Below are positions 7,760 to 15,703 of a stretch of 64,000 nt of DNA, piece after piece. Every line of letters starts with the position of its first letter. The first letter of the stretch is position 1. The stretch comes from Janthinobacterium sp. BJB426 (GTDB lineage Bacteria > Pseudomonadota > Gammaproteobacteria > Burkholderiales > Burkholderiaceae_D). The stretch is from the NCBI RefSeq assembly GCF_002735705.1, contig NZ_PDZL01000008.1:62001-126000 (forward strand). Reading direction: 5' to 3'. Below the pieces are notes generated by a model. It saw only the letters and a program-made list of their open reading frames with translations. It did not search any database and was not told where the DNA came from. The position numbers and the translations under genes were made by a program.

Positions 7760-8323
7760 ATGGCTTATACCAAAACCATCACCACTGAGCGGCTGATCCT
7801 GCGCAAGCCGCAAGCATCGGATGAGGCGGCGCAATTCGCCATGCATTCCGATCCCGAAGTGATGCGCTATTTCAGCGAACCGCCCTGGGAGGATGCCAGC
7901 CGCGCCGCGCGCCAGATTGCCGAGGATATCGCCGCTTTCGAGAAAGAGGAATTCTTCCGCTTCGCCGTCGAACTGAAGGCGACGGGCGAATACCTGGGCA
8001 GCTGCAGCCTGTTTTCCGAGCACCGCCAGAACCGCCGGGCCGAGATCGGCTACGCGCTGGGCCGTCCGTACTGGGGCAAGGGCTATATGCACGAAGCGCT
8101 GTCGGCACTGCTGGAATACGCGTTCATCGAGCGCGACCTGAACCGCCTGGAAGCTGATATCGACCCGCTCAACGCCGGTTCGGCCAGCGCGCTCGAACGC
8201 CAGGGTTTCAACAAGGAAGGTTTTCTGCCAGAGCGCTGGATCGTCGGCGGCCACGTCAGCGACTCGGCCCTGTACGGCTTGCTGCGCCGCGAGTGGGAAG
8301 CGCGGCGCAAGGGCGCTGTGTGA
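7760..8323 (+). CDS. GNAT family N-acetyltransferase (RimJ/RimL-like)
   Basis: 187 residues with the RimJ-like acetyltransferase layout: ERLILRKPQASDE at the start, the acetyl-CoA loop region EIGYALGRPYWGKGYMHEAL and the late ASALERQGFNKEG motif. It transfers acetyl from acetyl-CoA to an amine such as a protein N-terminus, an amino sugar or a drug; the target is not predictable. A GGAG lies 8 bases before the ATG at 7760. Its stop codon overlaps the start of the SUKH-like gene as GTGA, so the two are translationally coupled. Confidence 0.88.
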   Translation: MAYTKTITTERLILRKPQASDEAAQFAMHSDPEVMRYFSEPPWEDASRAARQIAEDIAAFEKEEFFRFAVELKATGEYLGSCSLFSEHRQNRRAEIGYALGRPYWGKGYMHEALSALLEYAFIERDLNRLEADIDPLNAGSASALERQGFNKEGFLPERWIVGGHVSDSALYGLLRREWEARRKGAV

Positions 8324-8667
8324 GTCAGCCGGAAGTCGAAGCGTTCGAGCGCTGGCTGGGCCACGCCTTGCCGGCGCACTACCTGCGCTTTCTCCAGGAC
8401 GGGCAAGCAGGCATGCGCGGTGAGCAGGTAGTGCTGTATGGCGTGGAAAGCTTGCGGGAACGCAATGAAACGTATGAGACGCAGCAATTTTGCCCCGGCT
8501 ACATGACCATCGGCGATGACAGCGGCGGCAGTGCCGTCATGCTGGCGCTCGATGGCGCTGAGCGCGCTGTCTACCTGGTGGGGCATGGCTCGATGCAGCG
8601 CGACGATTTCGAGCTGGCCGCCGATGATTTCGCCACCTGGCTGGCCGCCGATTGCCCGCTCGCCTGA
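8320..8667 (+). CDS. SMI1/KNR4 (SUKH) family protein
   Basis: 115 residues. The N-terminus VEAFERWLGHALPAHYLRFL matches the SUKH opening (amphipathic helix ending in YxxFL), and the GDDSGGSAVMLAL segment fits the central sheet. SUKH proteins are common immunity proteins for polymorphic toxins, and some have other roles. No toxin gene is adjacent, so an orphan immunity role is only a possibility. The chosen start is GTG at 8320, overlapping the preceding TGA; longer frames lack support. Confidence 0.7.
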   Translation: MSQPEVEAFERWLGHALPAHYLRFLQDGQAGMRGEQVVLYGVESLRERNETYETQQFCPGYMTIGDDSGGSAVMLALDGAERAVYLVGHGSMQRDDFELAADDFATWLAADCPLA

Positions 8668-8682
8668 GGAAGATGCAAAGCA

Positions 8683-9222
8683 ATGAACGTTGTTGATTTA
8701 CCCGCTTCTGACCATCCACTGGTGACCTTGCGCCACCTGGAGCGTAGCGACGCGCCCGCCTGGTATGCTTACCTGGCCGACCCTGCTGTCGTGGAACACA
8801 CGAGCTGGAACTTGCGTTGCGTCGACGACCTGCAGGCCAATTTCGATGACTATGCGTCGTCTCATCCATCGTCGTCCATCCGCCTGGCCGTCGTGCTGCG
8901 CGAGGGCGGCCAACTGGTGGGCACGATCGGTTTCAATGCGATTTCCCCGCAGCATCGCACGGCGGAAATCGCCTATGACCTGGCGCCCGCCGTCTGGGGG
9001 CAGGGCGTGGCCACGTCCCTTGCCGCGTCGGTCGTGGACTGGGGCTTCCAGCACCTTGGCTTTCTGCGCATTCAGGCGACCGTGCTGGAAAGCAATAAAC
9101 GTTCGATGCGCGTGCTGGAACGCTGCGCTTTCGAGCGGGAAGGTTATCTGCGCTGCTACCGGAAAATTCGCGGAAAATCCGGCAATTTCTGGCTATACGC
9201 ACGCATCGACGGCGTGTCATGA
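8683..9222 (+). CDS. GNAT family N-acetyltransferase
   Basis: 179 residues, RimJ/RimL type. Recognisable parts are LVTLRHLERSDAPAWYAYL at the start, IAYDLAPAVWGQGVATSLAAS (acetyl-CoA loop) and NKRSMRVLERCAFEREGYLR near the end. Only distantly similar to the acetyltransferase at 7760. An AGGAAG precedes the ATG at 8683. The last codons overlap the response regulator start as ATGA, so it is probably cotranscribed with the two-component genes, although no functional link is evident. Confidence 0.88.
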   Translation: MNVVDLPASDHPLVTLRHLERSDAPAWYAYLADPAVVEHTSWNLRCVDDLQANFDDYASSHPSSSIRLAVVLREGGQLVGTIGFNAISPQHRTAEIAYDLAPAVWGQGVATSLAASVVDWGFQHLGFLRIQATVLESNKRSMRVLERCAFEREGYLRCYRKIRGKSGNFWLYARIDGVS

Positions 9223-9932
9223 GCAAGCTTGCCTTGAGCATTCTGCTGGTGGAAGACCACCTGGCCATCGCGCGCCAGGTGCTCGACTTCCTCGACGGCC
9301 TGGTCTGGCAGACGGACCATGCGGGCACGGGCGCGCTGGCAGTGCAGCTGGCCACGCGCAACAGCTATGACGTGGTGCTGCTGGACCTGAACCTGCCTGA
9401 CATGGATGGCTTGCAAGTGTGCCGCGCCATCAAGGCGGCTGCGCCCAGCAATGTGCCGATTTTGATGCTGACGGCGCGCGATGCGTATGAAGACAAGGCA
9501 CGCGGTTTTCGCGACGGCGCCGACGACTATTTGACCAAGCCGTTCGACCTGCGCGAAGTGGCCTTGCGCTGCGAAGCGCTGGCGCGCCGGCAGCAGTTGC
9601 ACGTGCACCAGGAAATGCGCGTGGGTCCCTTTACCTTGCAGACGCGCGAAGGGCGCGCGCTGGTCGGCGACGTGCCGCTGCAACTGACGCAGACGGGTTT
9701 TAAAATCTTGCTGCTGCTGTGCCGCGAGCATCCGCACGCCGTCTCGCGCTCGGCCTTGCTGCAACAGTTATGGGGCAGCCAGCCGCCCGACAGCGACGCC
9801 CTGAAATCGCATATCTACACGCTGCGCAAGCAACTGGAGTTGGTTGGCGGGGCTGGCGCGGCGGGTGTGCTGGTGACCATACCGCAGCTGGGCTACCGTC
9901 TTGTCTTCGATGCGGCGGCCAGCGATGGTTAA
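9219..9932 (+). CDS. OmpR family two-component response regulator
   Basis: 237 residues. The receiver domain (1-120) has acidic residues VEDH, the phospho-acceptor Asp in VVLLDLNLPDMDG, the Thr of MLTARD and the Lys of LTKPF. A winged-helix DNA-binding domain follows, ending in IPQLGYRLVF. It overlaps the kinase gene by 8 bases and is the cognate regulator. A likely binding site, two ATTTCACC repeats 11 bp apart, lies just after the kinase gene in front of the esterase, so this regulator may activate the esterase. Confidence 0.93.
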   Translation: MSKLALSILLVEDHLAIARQVLDFLDGLVWQTDHAGTGALAVQLATRNSYDVVLLDLNLPDMDGLQVCRAIKAAAPSNVPILMLTARDAYEDKARGFRDGADDYLTKPFDLREVALRCEALARRQQLHVHQEMRVGPFTLQTREGRALVGDVPLQLTQTGFKILLLLCREHPHAVSRSALLQQLWGSQPPDSDALKSHIYTLRKQLELVGGAGAAGVLVTIPQLGYRLVFDAAASDG

Positions 9933-11148
9933 GTCGATCCGGCAGCGTCTGTTCGCCGCCCTGGCCGGCTTCGCTGTATTGCTGTGCCTGTGCTACACGG
10001 GCCTGGCGCTGGTGATCGCCTACGTGACGGAAGACATGCTGGTGCAGCGCCTGCTCGAGCGCGAAGCGGCGGCCGTCGGCATGCGCTGGCAGCAGCACGG
10101 CAAGCTTACGCCGTCTGGCAGCGACCTCATCACGGTTTATGGCAGCTACCTTGACTTGCCTCAAACGGTGCGAGACCACGTGCCACCGTCGGCCCCGCGC
10201 GGCGAAGTGTTTACCACGACGGGCCAGCATTATCATGTGCTGGCGCTCGAAATGGTTGCCGGCGGCAAGCCCCAGCGCAGCTATCTGCTGGCCGACGTGG
10301 CGTCCGTGCTGGTCGTCTCGCGCCTGACGCGGGAAGTGGGCAGTGTCGTCGCTGGCGTTGCCTTGGCGCTGATCGCCCTGGCCTTGCTGCTCGCGTACTG
10401 GCTGGCACGGCGCCTCGTGCTGCCCTTGCAGCGCCTGGCGCAGGAAGCGCGCCAGCTGGCACCCGGCAGCGCCGTGCATTTCAGCGAGCGCGACCGCCCA
10501 GACGAAATCGGTTTCCTGGCGCGCCGCCTGGAGACCACCTTTGCCGAACTGCAGGCGGTGTTGCAGCGCGAACAGGCATTCACCCGCGACGTCAGCCATG
10601 AATTGCGCACGCCGCTGACCTTGATGCACAACACCCTGGCACTGGCCCATGCGCAGCCCCTGGGCGGGCGCGAACAGGCCCAGCTGCAGCAATCCACGGA
10701 CGAAATGCGCGCCACCATCGACGTGCTGTTCGCGTTGGCACGGGCCGAGCAACTGCCCGGCGAAATGGTGGAATTGCGCGGCTGCATCGAGCAATGCCTG
10801 TTGCGCCTGCTCGACGACCATCCCTGGGATACCAGCCTGCTGAGCCTGGACTTGCCCGAGCGGCTGGAAGTGGTTGGTAACCCGCAACTGGTCATGTTGC
10901 TCATTAATAATTGCCTGGCGAATGCGCTGTTCCATGGCGGCCCCGATTGCCGCATCAGCATTGCGTTTGTGCAAGGTTGCCTGAGCATCGACAATACCGT
11001 GCAGCCGGGACAGCCTCGGCGCGTCCACGGCTTCGCGCATGGCCAGAACCTGCTGCTGCGCCTGGCACAAGCGATGCACTGGGACATCGTTTTCCAGTCC
11101 GGCGTGACGCGCTACCGTGTCGCCATCGTTCCTGCTCCGGCGCAATAA
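9925..11148 (+). CDS. Sensor histidine kinase
   Basis: 407 residues. An N-terminal membrane helix (about 11-33), a periplasmic domain of about 120 residues, a second helix (about 140-165), a HAMP-like linker, then the kinase core with phospho-acceptor [13 protein letters not shown] and the N box LLINNCLANALFHGG. The ATP-binding lid is short and the usual DxGxG is replaced by IDNTVQPGQ, so the G1 box is divergent; the G2-like segment HGFAHGQNLLL is also unusual. The start at 9925 lies inside the regulator gene, 8 bases overlapping. Pairs with the response regulator at 9219. Confidence 0.9.
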   Translation: MVKSIRQRLFAALAGFAVLLCLCYTGLALVIAYVTEDMLVQRLLEREAAAVGMRWQQHGKLTPSGSDLITVYGSYLDLPQTVRDHVPPSAPRGEVFTTTGQHYHVLALEMVAGGKPQRSYLLADVASVLVVSRLTREVGSVVAGVALALIALALLLAYWLARRLVLPLQRLAQEARQLAPGSAVHFSERDRPDEIGFLARRLETTFAELQAVLQREQAFTRDVSHELRTPLTLMHNTLALAHAQPLGGREQAQLQQSTDEMRATIDVLFALARAEQLPGEMVELRGCIEQCLLRLLDDHPWDTSLLSLDLPERLEVVGNPQLVMLLINNCLANALFHGGPDCRISIAFVQGCLSIDNTVQPGQPRRVHGFAHGQNLLLRLAQAMHWDIVFQSGVTRYRVAIVPAPAQ

Positions 11149-11157
11149 AGTCAGCGG

Positions 11158-11176
11158 ATTTCACCGCGATTTCACC
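11158..11176 (+). promoter_or_regulatory. Direct repeat ATTTCACC x2, probable response-regulator site in the esterase promoter
   Basis: Two perfect ATTTCACC copies with starts 11 bases apart, the spacing used by OmpR-family dimers. A TATGCT (11187-11192) follows 10 bases later and no good -35 is present, so the repeat overlaps the -35 position as in class II activation. It sits between the regulator/kinase pair and the esterase gene. Confidence 0.55.
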
Positions 11177-11220
11177 TGCCCCTGCTTATGCTGGCTGCTC
11201 TTTTACTTGAAGGGAAGCCC

Positions 11221-12102
11221 ATGAAAATCGCCATCAGCCTGTTGCTCCTGTCCTGCCTGTCCGCGCCCGTGCTGGCCCAGGTGCAATCGTTGCAGCACAA
11301 GGAAGACAAGCGCCGCTACATCGTCTACACGCCGCCGTCTTACCAAAGCCAGCCGCAGCAAGCCTTTCCCGTCGTCTTCAATTTCCATGGCGGCGGCATG
11401 AGCATGGCGGAACAAATGCTGTACACGCAGATGAACAGGACGGCCGAGCGGCACCAGTTCATCGTTGTGTATCCGCAAGGCATCAAGCAGGACTGGAACG
11501 TGGGCTTCGGCATGGATTACCCGGCGGGCACGGACGACGTCGGTTTTACGCAAGCGATATTGAGTAAACTCAAGCAGGATTACCGCATCGATGACAAGCG
11601 CGTGTATGCGACGGGCTTGTCGCGCGGCGGTTTCTTTGCCCTGCGCCTGGCGGCCGAGCTGCCGCAGCAATTCGCCGCCGTCGCCTCGGTGGGCGCGCCC
11701 ATGCCGGAACCCGTGGTGCAGCATCACCAGAAAACGGACAAGGTCGGCATGCTGTTAATACAGGGCACGGCCGACAAGGTCGTGCTGCATGAAGGCAAGG
11801 CCGCCAGCTACCTGTCGGCCCAAGGCACCTTCGATTACTGGCGCAAGCACAACGGCATCGAAGGCGCCACGCCGCAGCCGCGCCTGATGCCTGGTCCTGC
11901 TGGCGACACTACGCAAGTGAACTGGCTGGAGCAGGGGAGTGGTGCTGGCAGCGCCAGCGTGGCCTTGCTCAGTGTCAAGGACGGCGGCCACACGTGGCCG
12001 GGCGCCGATGCCTTCAATATCGGCCTGCCCATCGGCAAGACCACGCGCGCCATCGATGCGAATGAGGTGATGTGGGCGTTTTTCAGCCGCCATCGGCGTT
12101 GA
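11221..12102 (+). CDS. Secreted esterase of the PHB depolymerase / LpqC type
   Basis: 293 residues. A clear signal peptide (cut after about residue 20, LSAPVLAQ) leads into an alpha/beta hydrolase: oxyanion region FNFHGGGM, nucleophile motif GLSRGGF (Ser in GxSxG), Asp candidate in QGTADKVV and His in DGGHTWPG. This matches the esterase_PHB family, which includes polyhydroxybutyrate depolymerases and feruloyl or acetylxylan esterases; a periplasmic or extracellular enzyme is expected. GAAGGGAAG precedes the ATG at 11221. It probably belongs to the regulon of the adjacent two-component system. Confidence 0.88.
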   Translation: MKIAISLLLLSCLSAPVLAQVQSLQHKEDKRRYIVYTPPSYQSQPQQAFPVVFNFHGGGMSMAEQMLYTQMNRTAERHQFIVVYPQGIKQDWNVGFGMDYPAGTDDVGFTQAILSKLKQDYRIDDKRVYATGLSRGGFFALRLAAELPQQFAAVASVGAPMPEPVVQHHQKTDKVGMLLIQGTADKVVLHEGKAASYLSAQGTFDYWRKHNGIEGATPQPRLMPGPAGDTTQVNWLEQGSGAGSASVALLSVKDGGHTWPGADAFNIGLPIGKTTRAIDANEVMWAFFSRHRR

Positions 12103-12161
12103 CGCCATGCTAGGATGGCGGCGCATGGCGTAACCATCAGGCAACAGGAAAGGCAGGCACA

Positions 12162-12656
12162 GTGGGATTATCAACAGCAGGTATCGCGGCCATGGCCGAG
12201 GCAATCTTCGCCAAGCCCGGCGCGGCCGTGGCAGAAGTGTATTCGGAGGCGGAACGGGAAACGCTGCATTTCCACTCGCCTGCCGAGCTGTGCGCGTATG
12301 CGGCCAGGCTGGAAGCGGAAGGGGCCAGCGACGTGCTCCTGGCCGTGCATTACCCGGACATGGCCGGGCACTTTGCCCCGCGCCGTATCGCCCTCGACCC
12401 GGCCCAGTGCGGTGGCCTCACGTATCGTTACGTCTGCGAAGGCTGGGGCGTCATCCGCGTGTACCTGCGTTTGTCCAGCGGCAAGGGGCTGGACTCGCAT
12501 GTGAGCGTCAATTCGCAGAAGCGCGCGGAAAAATGGCAGCGCCATTACCCGGAATTCGGCCCGACCGACGCCTGGGATTGGGCCGCCGTGGGCCGCCATG
12601 AACGCCGGCTGATCCGTGTGCTGAAGAAGGTTGCCGCACAAGAGGGTTTGTCATGA
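12162..12656 (+). CDS. Hypothetical protein
   Basis: 164 residues, soluble, no recognised family. The start is taken as GTG 12162 (AGG about 8 bases upstream); ATG 12192 is an alternative. It overlaps the DUF1993 gene as ATGA. A conserved-looking central segment, RYVCEGWGVIRVYLRL, and a C-terminus rich in Arg/Lys are visible, but no function can be assigned. Confidence 0.65.
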   Translation: MGLSTAGIAAMAEAIFAKPGAAVAEVYSEAERETLHFHSPAELCAYAARLEAEGASDVLLAVHYPDMAGHFAPRRIALDPAQCGGLTYRYVCEGWGVIRVYLRLSSGKGLDSHVSVNSQKRAEKWQRHYPEFGPTDAWDWAAVGRHERRLIRVLKKVAAQEGLS

Positions 12657-13165
12657 CGGACGCGATGCACATCAACCCCGCCGCCATCTTTTGCCGTTCC
12701 CTGGCGCAGCTTTCCGCCATGCTCGACAAGACGGGCACGGCGCCGCAACTGCTGGCGGCGCGTTTGCATCCGGACATGCTGCCATTCGCCCAGCAAGTGC
12801 GCGCGGCCGTGAGTTTTTCCCTGCGCGGCTGCTGCCCGCTGGCGGGGCTGGACGTGGCCGATTTCAGCGCTGCCGCCAGCTTGCAGGAGCAGATCGCACA
12901 GACCATGCGCTACCTCAAGGACATTTCCGTGGAGCGTTTTGACGGGGCGCCCGGGCGCATCTGCCGCGACCGGGCCGGTTTTGCCGACATTGCGCTGCCG
13001 GCCGATGAATACTTGAATTTGTATATTTTGCCGAATTTCTATTTTCACTTCAGCATGGCGTATGCGATTGCCCGCAGCCAAGGTGCCGCCATCGGCAAGG
13101 GCGATTTCGACGGCTATCACGCTTATGCGCCGGGATTTAGCTTTGAGCGGTCTGCCGCGCCGTAG
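12653..13165 (+). CDS. DUF1993 family protein
   Basis: 170 residues matching the DUF1993 pattern: an initial helix ending in LAQLSAMLDK, an FAQQVRAAVSF segment, then YLNLYILPNFYFHFSMAYAI. The YFHFSMAY stretch near residue 125 is the most characteristic part; the fold is a helical bundle and the activity is unknown. It starts inside the stop codon of the preceding hypothetical gene, so the two are coupled, and it converges on the next leftward gene with a 3-base gap. Confidence 0.75.
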   Translation: MTDAMHINPAAIFCRSLAQLSAMLDKTGTAPQLLAARLHPDMLPFAQQVRAAVSFSLRGCCPLAGLDVADFSAAASLQEQIAQTMRYLKDISVERFDGAPGRICRDRAGFADIALPADEYLNLYILPNFYFHFSMAYAIARSQGAAIGKGDFDGYHAYAPGFSFERSAAP

Positions 13166-13168
13166 TTC

Positions 13169-13624
13169 CTACAAGCCCGCTTCTTTCCATGAGGACAAAC
13201 CGAGCCGCTTCAACAGCCGGCCCGACAGCCCGCAGCTCCAGCAGCTGATCTGGATTTGCTGCTGCCGCGCCTGGTCCGCATGCCAGGCTTGCCCGGCATA
13301 ATCGAGCAGGGCGTCGCTGAGCGGGGAGGCGTCGGCTGTCGCAGGCAAGCGCGACATCAGTTCGAACACGCCGTAGTTGGCCTCCTTGATTTCCAGCAAA
13401 CCGGCCAGCAGGGCGCGCAGCACGGCGCCGTCGATGGAACTGCACGCTTGTGTGTAGCGCTGCTGCCAGCTCAGGCCGCGCTGCTGCCACAGTTGCAGCA
13501 GCGCCGGCACGTCGGCTGTCCGTAGCTGCCCGATCAGCTCGTCCGCCTCGTGAAACAGGTCGAGGCGGTCGTATTCATCGTCGTCGCTGCACAGCAGTTC
13601 ATCGAGTTCCTGCAATACGCTCAT
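13169..13624 (-). CDS. Hypothetical protein
   Basis: 151 residues, acidic N-terminus (SDDDEYDRLD) and helical throughout, with a CWSC pair near the C-terminus (QISCWSCGL) that could hold a metal or disulfide. No family recognised. The start at 13624 overlaps the stop region of the 2-hydroxyacid dehydrogenase (13621), so it is the last gene of the LysR-dehydrogenase leftward unit. Confidence 0.65.
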   Translation of the reverse strand: MSVLQELDELLCSDDDEYDRLDLFHEADELIGQLRTADVPALLQLWQQRGLSWQQRYTQACSSIDGAVLRALLAGLLEIKEANYGVFELMSRLPATADASPLSDALLDYAGQAWHADQARQQQIQISCWSCGLSGRLLKRLGLSSWKEAGL

Positions 13625-14598
13625 GCCACCACGTTCGTCGGCGCGCCCCGCTCGAATGCTTCCACGTTGCCGATCAGGATGTCCGCCAGTTTTTGCATGG
13701 CTTCGCCGCTGGCCCAGGCCGTGTGCGGCGTGAGGATGAAGTTGGGCAGGCGCAAATTCAACAGCGGGTTGTCGGGCAGCGGCGGCTCCTTCGATAGCAC
13801 GTCGAAACCGGCGCCGGCGATCACGCCACGCGTCAATGCATCGGCCAGCGCCGCTTCATCGACGAGGCCGCCCCGCGCCGTGTTGATCAACAGCGATGTC
13901 GGCTGCATGCGCGCCAGTTCCTTTGCTCCGATGATGTTGCGCGTGGTGTCCGTCAAGGGCAGGTGCAGGCTGAGCACGTCGGAAGTGGCCAGCAAGTCCT
14001 CGAAGCTCACTTGCGTCACGCCGTCCTCATCGATAGGTGAACGGTTATGGACTTGCACCTGCATGCCGAAGGCGCGTCCCAGCTGTGCCACGGACTTGCC
14101 TAGCGCGCCGTAGCCGAGCAGGCCCAAACGGCTGCCGGCCAGGTCACGGATCGGGTGGCCGAACAGGCAGAAGCGTTCCGACGCCTGCCACAGGCCCGCT
14201 TCCACGTCTGCGCGGTAAGCCACCAGCTGGCGGCGCAGGGCCAGCATCAGGGCCAGCGTGTGTTCGGGCACGGTGGCGCGCGCATAGTCGCGGATATTCG
14301 CCACGACGATGCCCCGTTCGCGGCAGGCGGCCAGGTCGACAATATCCGTGCCGGTGGCGGCCACGGCGATCATTTTCAGGTCCGGCAATTGCGCCAGCTC
14401 GGCCGCGCGCAGCGGCACCTTGTTCGTGATGGCGATGCTGGCGCCTTGCAGGCGAGCCACTGTCTGTTCGCTGCCCCTGGTGTGCGCAAACTCTTCCCAG
14501 CTGTGCTCGAAGGCGGGCGGGCGCACGCTGGCGATCAGGCTGTCGCGGTCGAGAAAGACGATGCGGTGCGGGTGCGGCGATGTGCTTGCTGCTGTCAT
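13621..14598 (-). CDS. D-isomer specific 2-hydroxyacid dehydrogenase
   Basis: 325 residues. NAD-binding signature GLLGYGALG near residue 150, catalytic Arg in LINTARGGLVDE, catalytic Glu in LSKEPP and catalytic His in LTPHTAW, all in the expected order. The family includes hydroxypyruvate/glyoxylate reductase, glycerate and phosphoglycerate dehydrogenases; the sequence looks closest to the glycerate dehydrogenase type. The start at 14598 overlaps the LysR stop (ATGA). Longer in-frame extensions run through the LysR gene and are not credible. Confidence 0.88.
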   Translation of the reverse strand: MTAASTSPHPHRIVFLDRDSLIASVRPPAFEHSWEEFAHTRGSEQTVARLQGASIAITNKVPLRAAELAQLPDLKMIAVAATGTDIVDLAACRERGIVVANIRDYARATVPEHTLALMLALRRQLVAYRADVEAGLWQASERFCLFGHPIRDLAGSRLGLLGYGALGKSVAQLGRAFGMQVQVHNRSPIDEDGVTQVSFEDLLATSDVLSLHLPLTDTTRNIIGAKELARMQPTSLLINTARGGLVDEAALADALTRGVIAGAGFDVLSKEPPLPDNPLLNLRLPNFILTPHTAWASGEAMQKLADILIGNVEAFERGAPTNVVA

Positions 14599-15572
14599 GG
14601 CTGGGCCTCGGTCAGTGTGGCGCGCGCGCTCGCGGGACTGCTCTTGCCCTTGAGCTGCGTGGCCGGGTGGTTGGTAAACATGTCGGCGACCCATTCCACA
14701 AACACGCGCACCTTGGCGGACAGATGGCGGTTGGGCGGATAGATCACGTGGATGGGCAGCGGGTCGGATTCCCATTCGCCAAGCAATTCCACCATTTTGC
14801 CCTGTTCTATCAGCGGCGCAAGCATGAAATGCGTCATTTGCACGATGCCCAGGCCCGCCAGGCCAGCGGCCGTGTAGGCATTCGAGTCGTTCAGGGCGAT
14901 ATGGCTGGGCATGGCAACCTGGATGCGTTCGCCGGCGCGCGTGAAATCCCAGTCAAACGTTTTGCCGGTCTTGGCGGAGAAAAAATTCACGCCGCGGTGG
15001 CGCGGCAGGTCGTCCGGGTGCAGCGGCGTGCCGTGGTGCGCCAGGTAGCCGGGCGACGCGCACGTCATGAAGTGCAGCACGCCGACCCGGCGCGCGATCA
15101 GGTTCAGGTCGCCCAATTCGCCGCCGCGCACGGCGCAGTCGACGCCTTCCTCGATCAGGTCGACGGGGCGGTCGCTGCAACCGAGTTCCAGCGAGATATC
15201 GGGGTAGCGGGCAAAGAAGTCGGGCAGGGCAGGGATGATCAGTTCGCTGGCCAGGGCCGTGGGCGCATCCACGCGCAGGCGTCCGCTGGGGCTCAGGCGC
15301 GTGCGCGACAGCGATTCCTCGGCCTCGCGCACGTCCGACAGGATGCGCACGCAGCGTTCGTAATAGGCGGCGCCATCGGACGTGATGCTGACATGGCGCG
15401 TGGTGCGGTTGAGTAATTTAACCGACAGGCTCGCTTCCAGCGACTGGATCAGGGTCGACACGGTGGCTTTCGGCAGCTGCATGTTTTCCGCCGCGCGCGT
15501 AAAGCCGCCCGCATCGACGACTTGGATGAAAACTTCCATGGCTTGCAGCTTGTTCACTTGAATTCCTATCAC
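14595..15572 (-). CDS. LysR family regulator, divergent from the RND pump operon
   Basis: 325 residues. An N-terminal winged helix (KLQAMEVFIQVVDAGGFTRAAENMQLPKATVS) and a LysR substrate-binding domain. It is divergent from a small gene, llpE and the RND pump, exactly where CeoR, BpeT and MexT-type regulators sit beside CeoAB-OpcM, BpeEF-OprC and MexEF-OprN, so a role as pump regulator is likely by synteny. It is also coupled (ATGA) to the downstream hydroxyacid dehydrogenase, so that enzyme may share its autoregulation. Confidence 0.85.
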   Translation of the reverse strand: MIGIQVNKLQAMEVFIQVVDAGGFTRAAENMQLPKATVSTLIQSLEASLSVKLLNRTTRHVSITSDGAAYYERCVRILSDVREAEESLSRTRLSPSGRLRVDAPTALASELIIPALPDFFARYPDISLELGCSDRPVDLIEEGVDCAVRGGELGDLNLIARRVGVLHFMTCASPGYLAHHGTPLHPDDLPRHRGVNFFSAKTGKTFDWDFTRAGERIQVAMPSHIALNDSNAYTAAGLAGLGIVQMTHFMLAPLIEQGKMVELLGEWESDPLPIHVIYPPNRHLSAKVRVFVEWVADMFTNHPATQLKGKSSPASARATLTEAQP

Positions 15573-15625
15573 TTTATCCGTGATTATTCAGAATCCTGAA
15601 CAATCAATTCGTCATTGCACTCTTT

Positions 15626-15648
15626 ATCAGATTGTAGATCAAGTCTAT
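15626..15648. promoter_or_regulatory. Candidate LysR-type operator
   Basis: ATCA-N4-GTAGAT-N4-TCTAT in the 131-base gap between the divergent LysR and pump-operon genes. It resembles the MexT site as I remember it, ATCA-N5-GTCGAT-N4-ACYAT, with one base fewer in the first gap. Weak evidence, supported by position. Confidence 0.35.
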
Positions 15649-15652
15649 AGTT

Positions 15653-15693
15653 GTTGTACTGCAGCATAAATGTGATGCCGCAGGCAGTACAAC
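15653..15693. repeat. 10-bp perfect inverted repeat before the pump operon
   Basis: GTTGTACTGC (15653-15662) and GCAGTACAAC (15684-15693), with a nested GCAT/ATGC inside. The second arm ends directly at the AGGAG of the small gene at 15704. It could be a regulator operator, or an RNA hairpin in the leader that affects translation. Confidence 0.6.
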
Positions 15694-15703
15694 AGGAGAG
15701 ATC

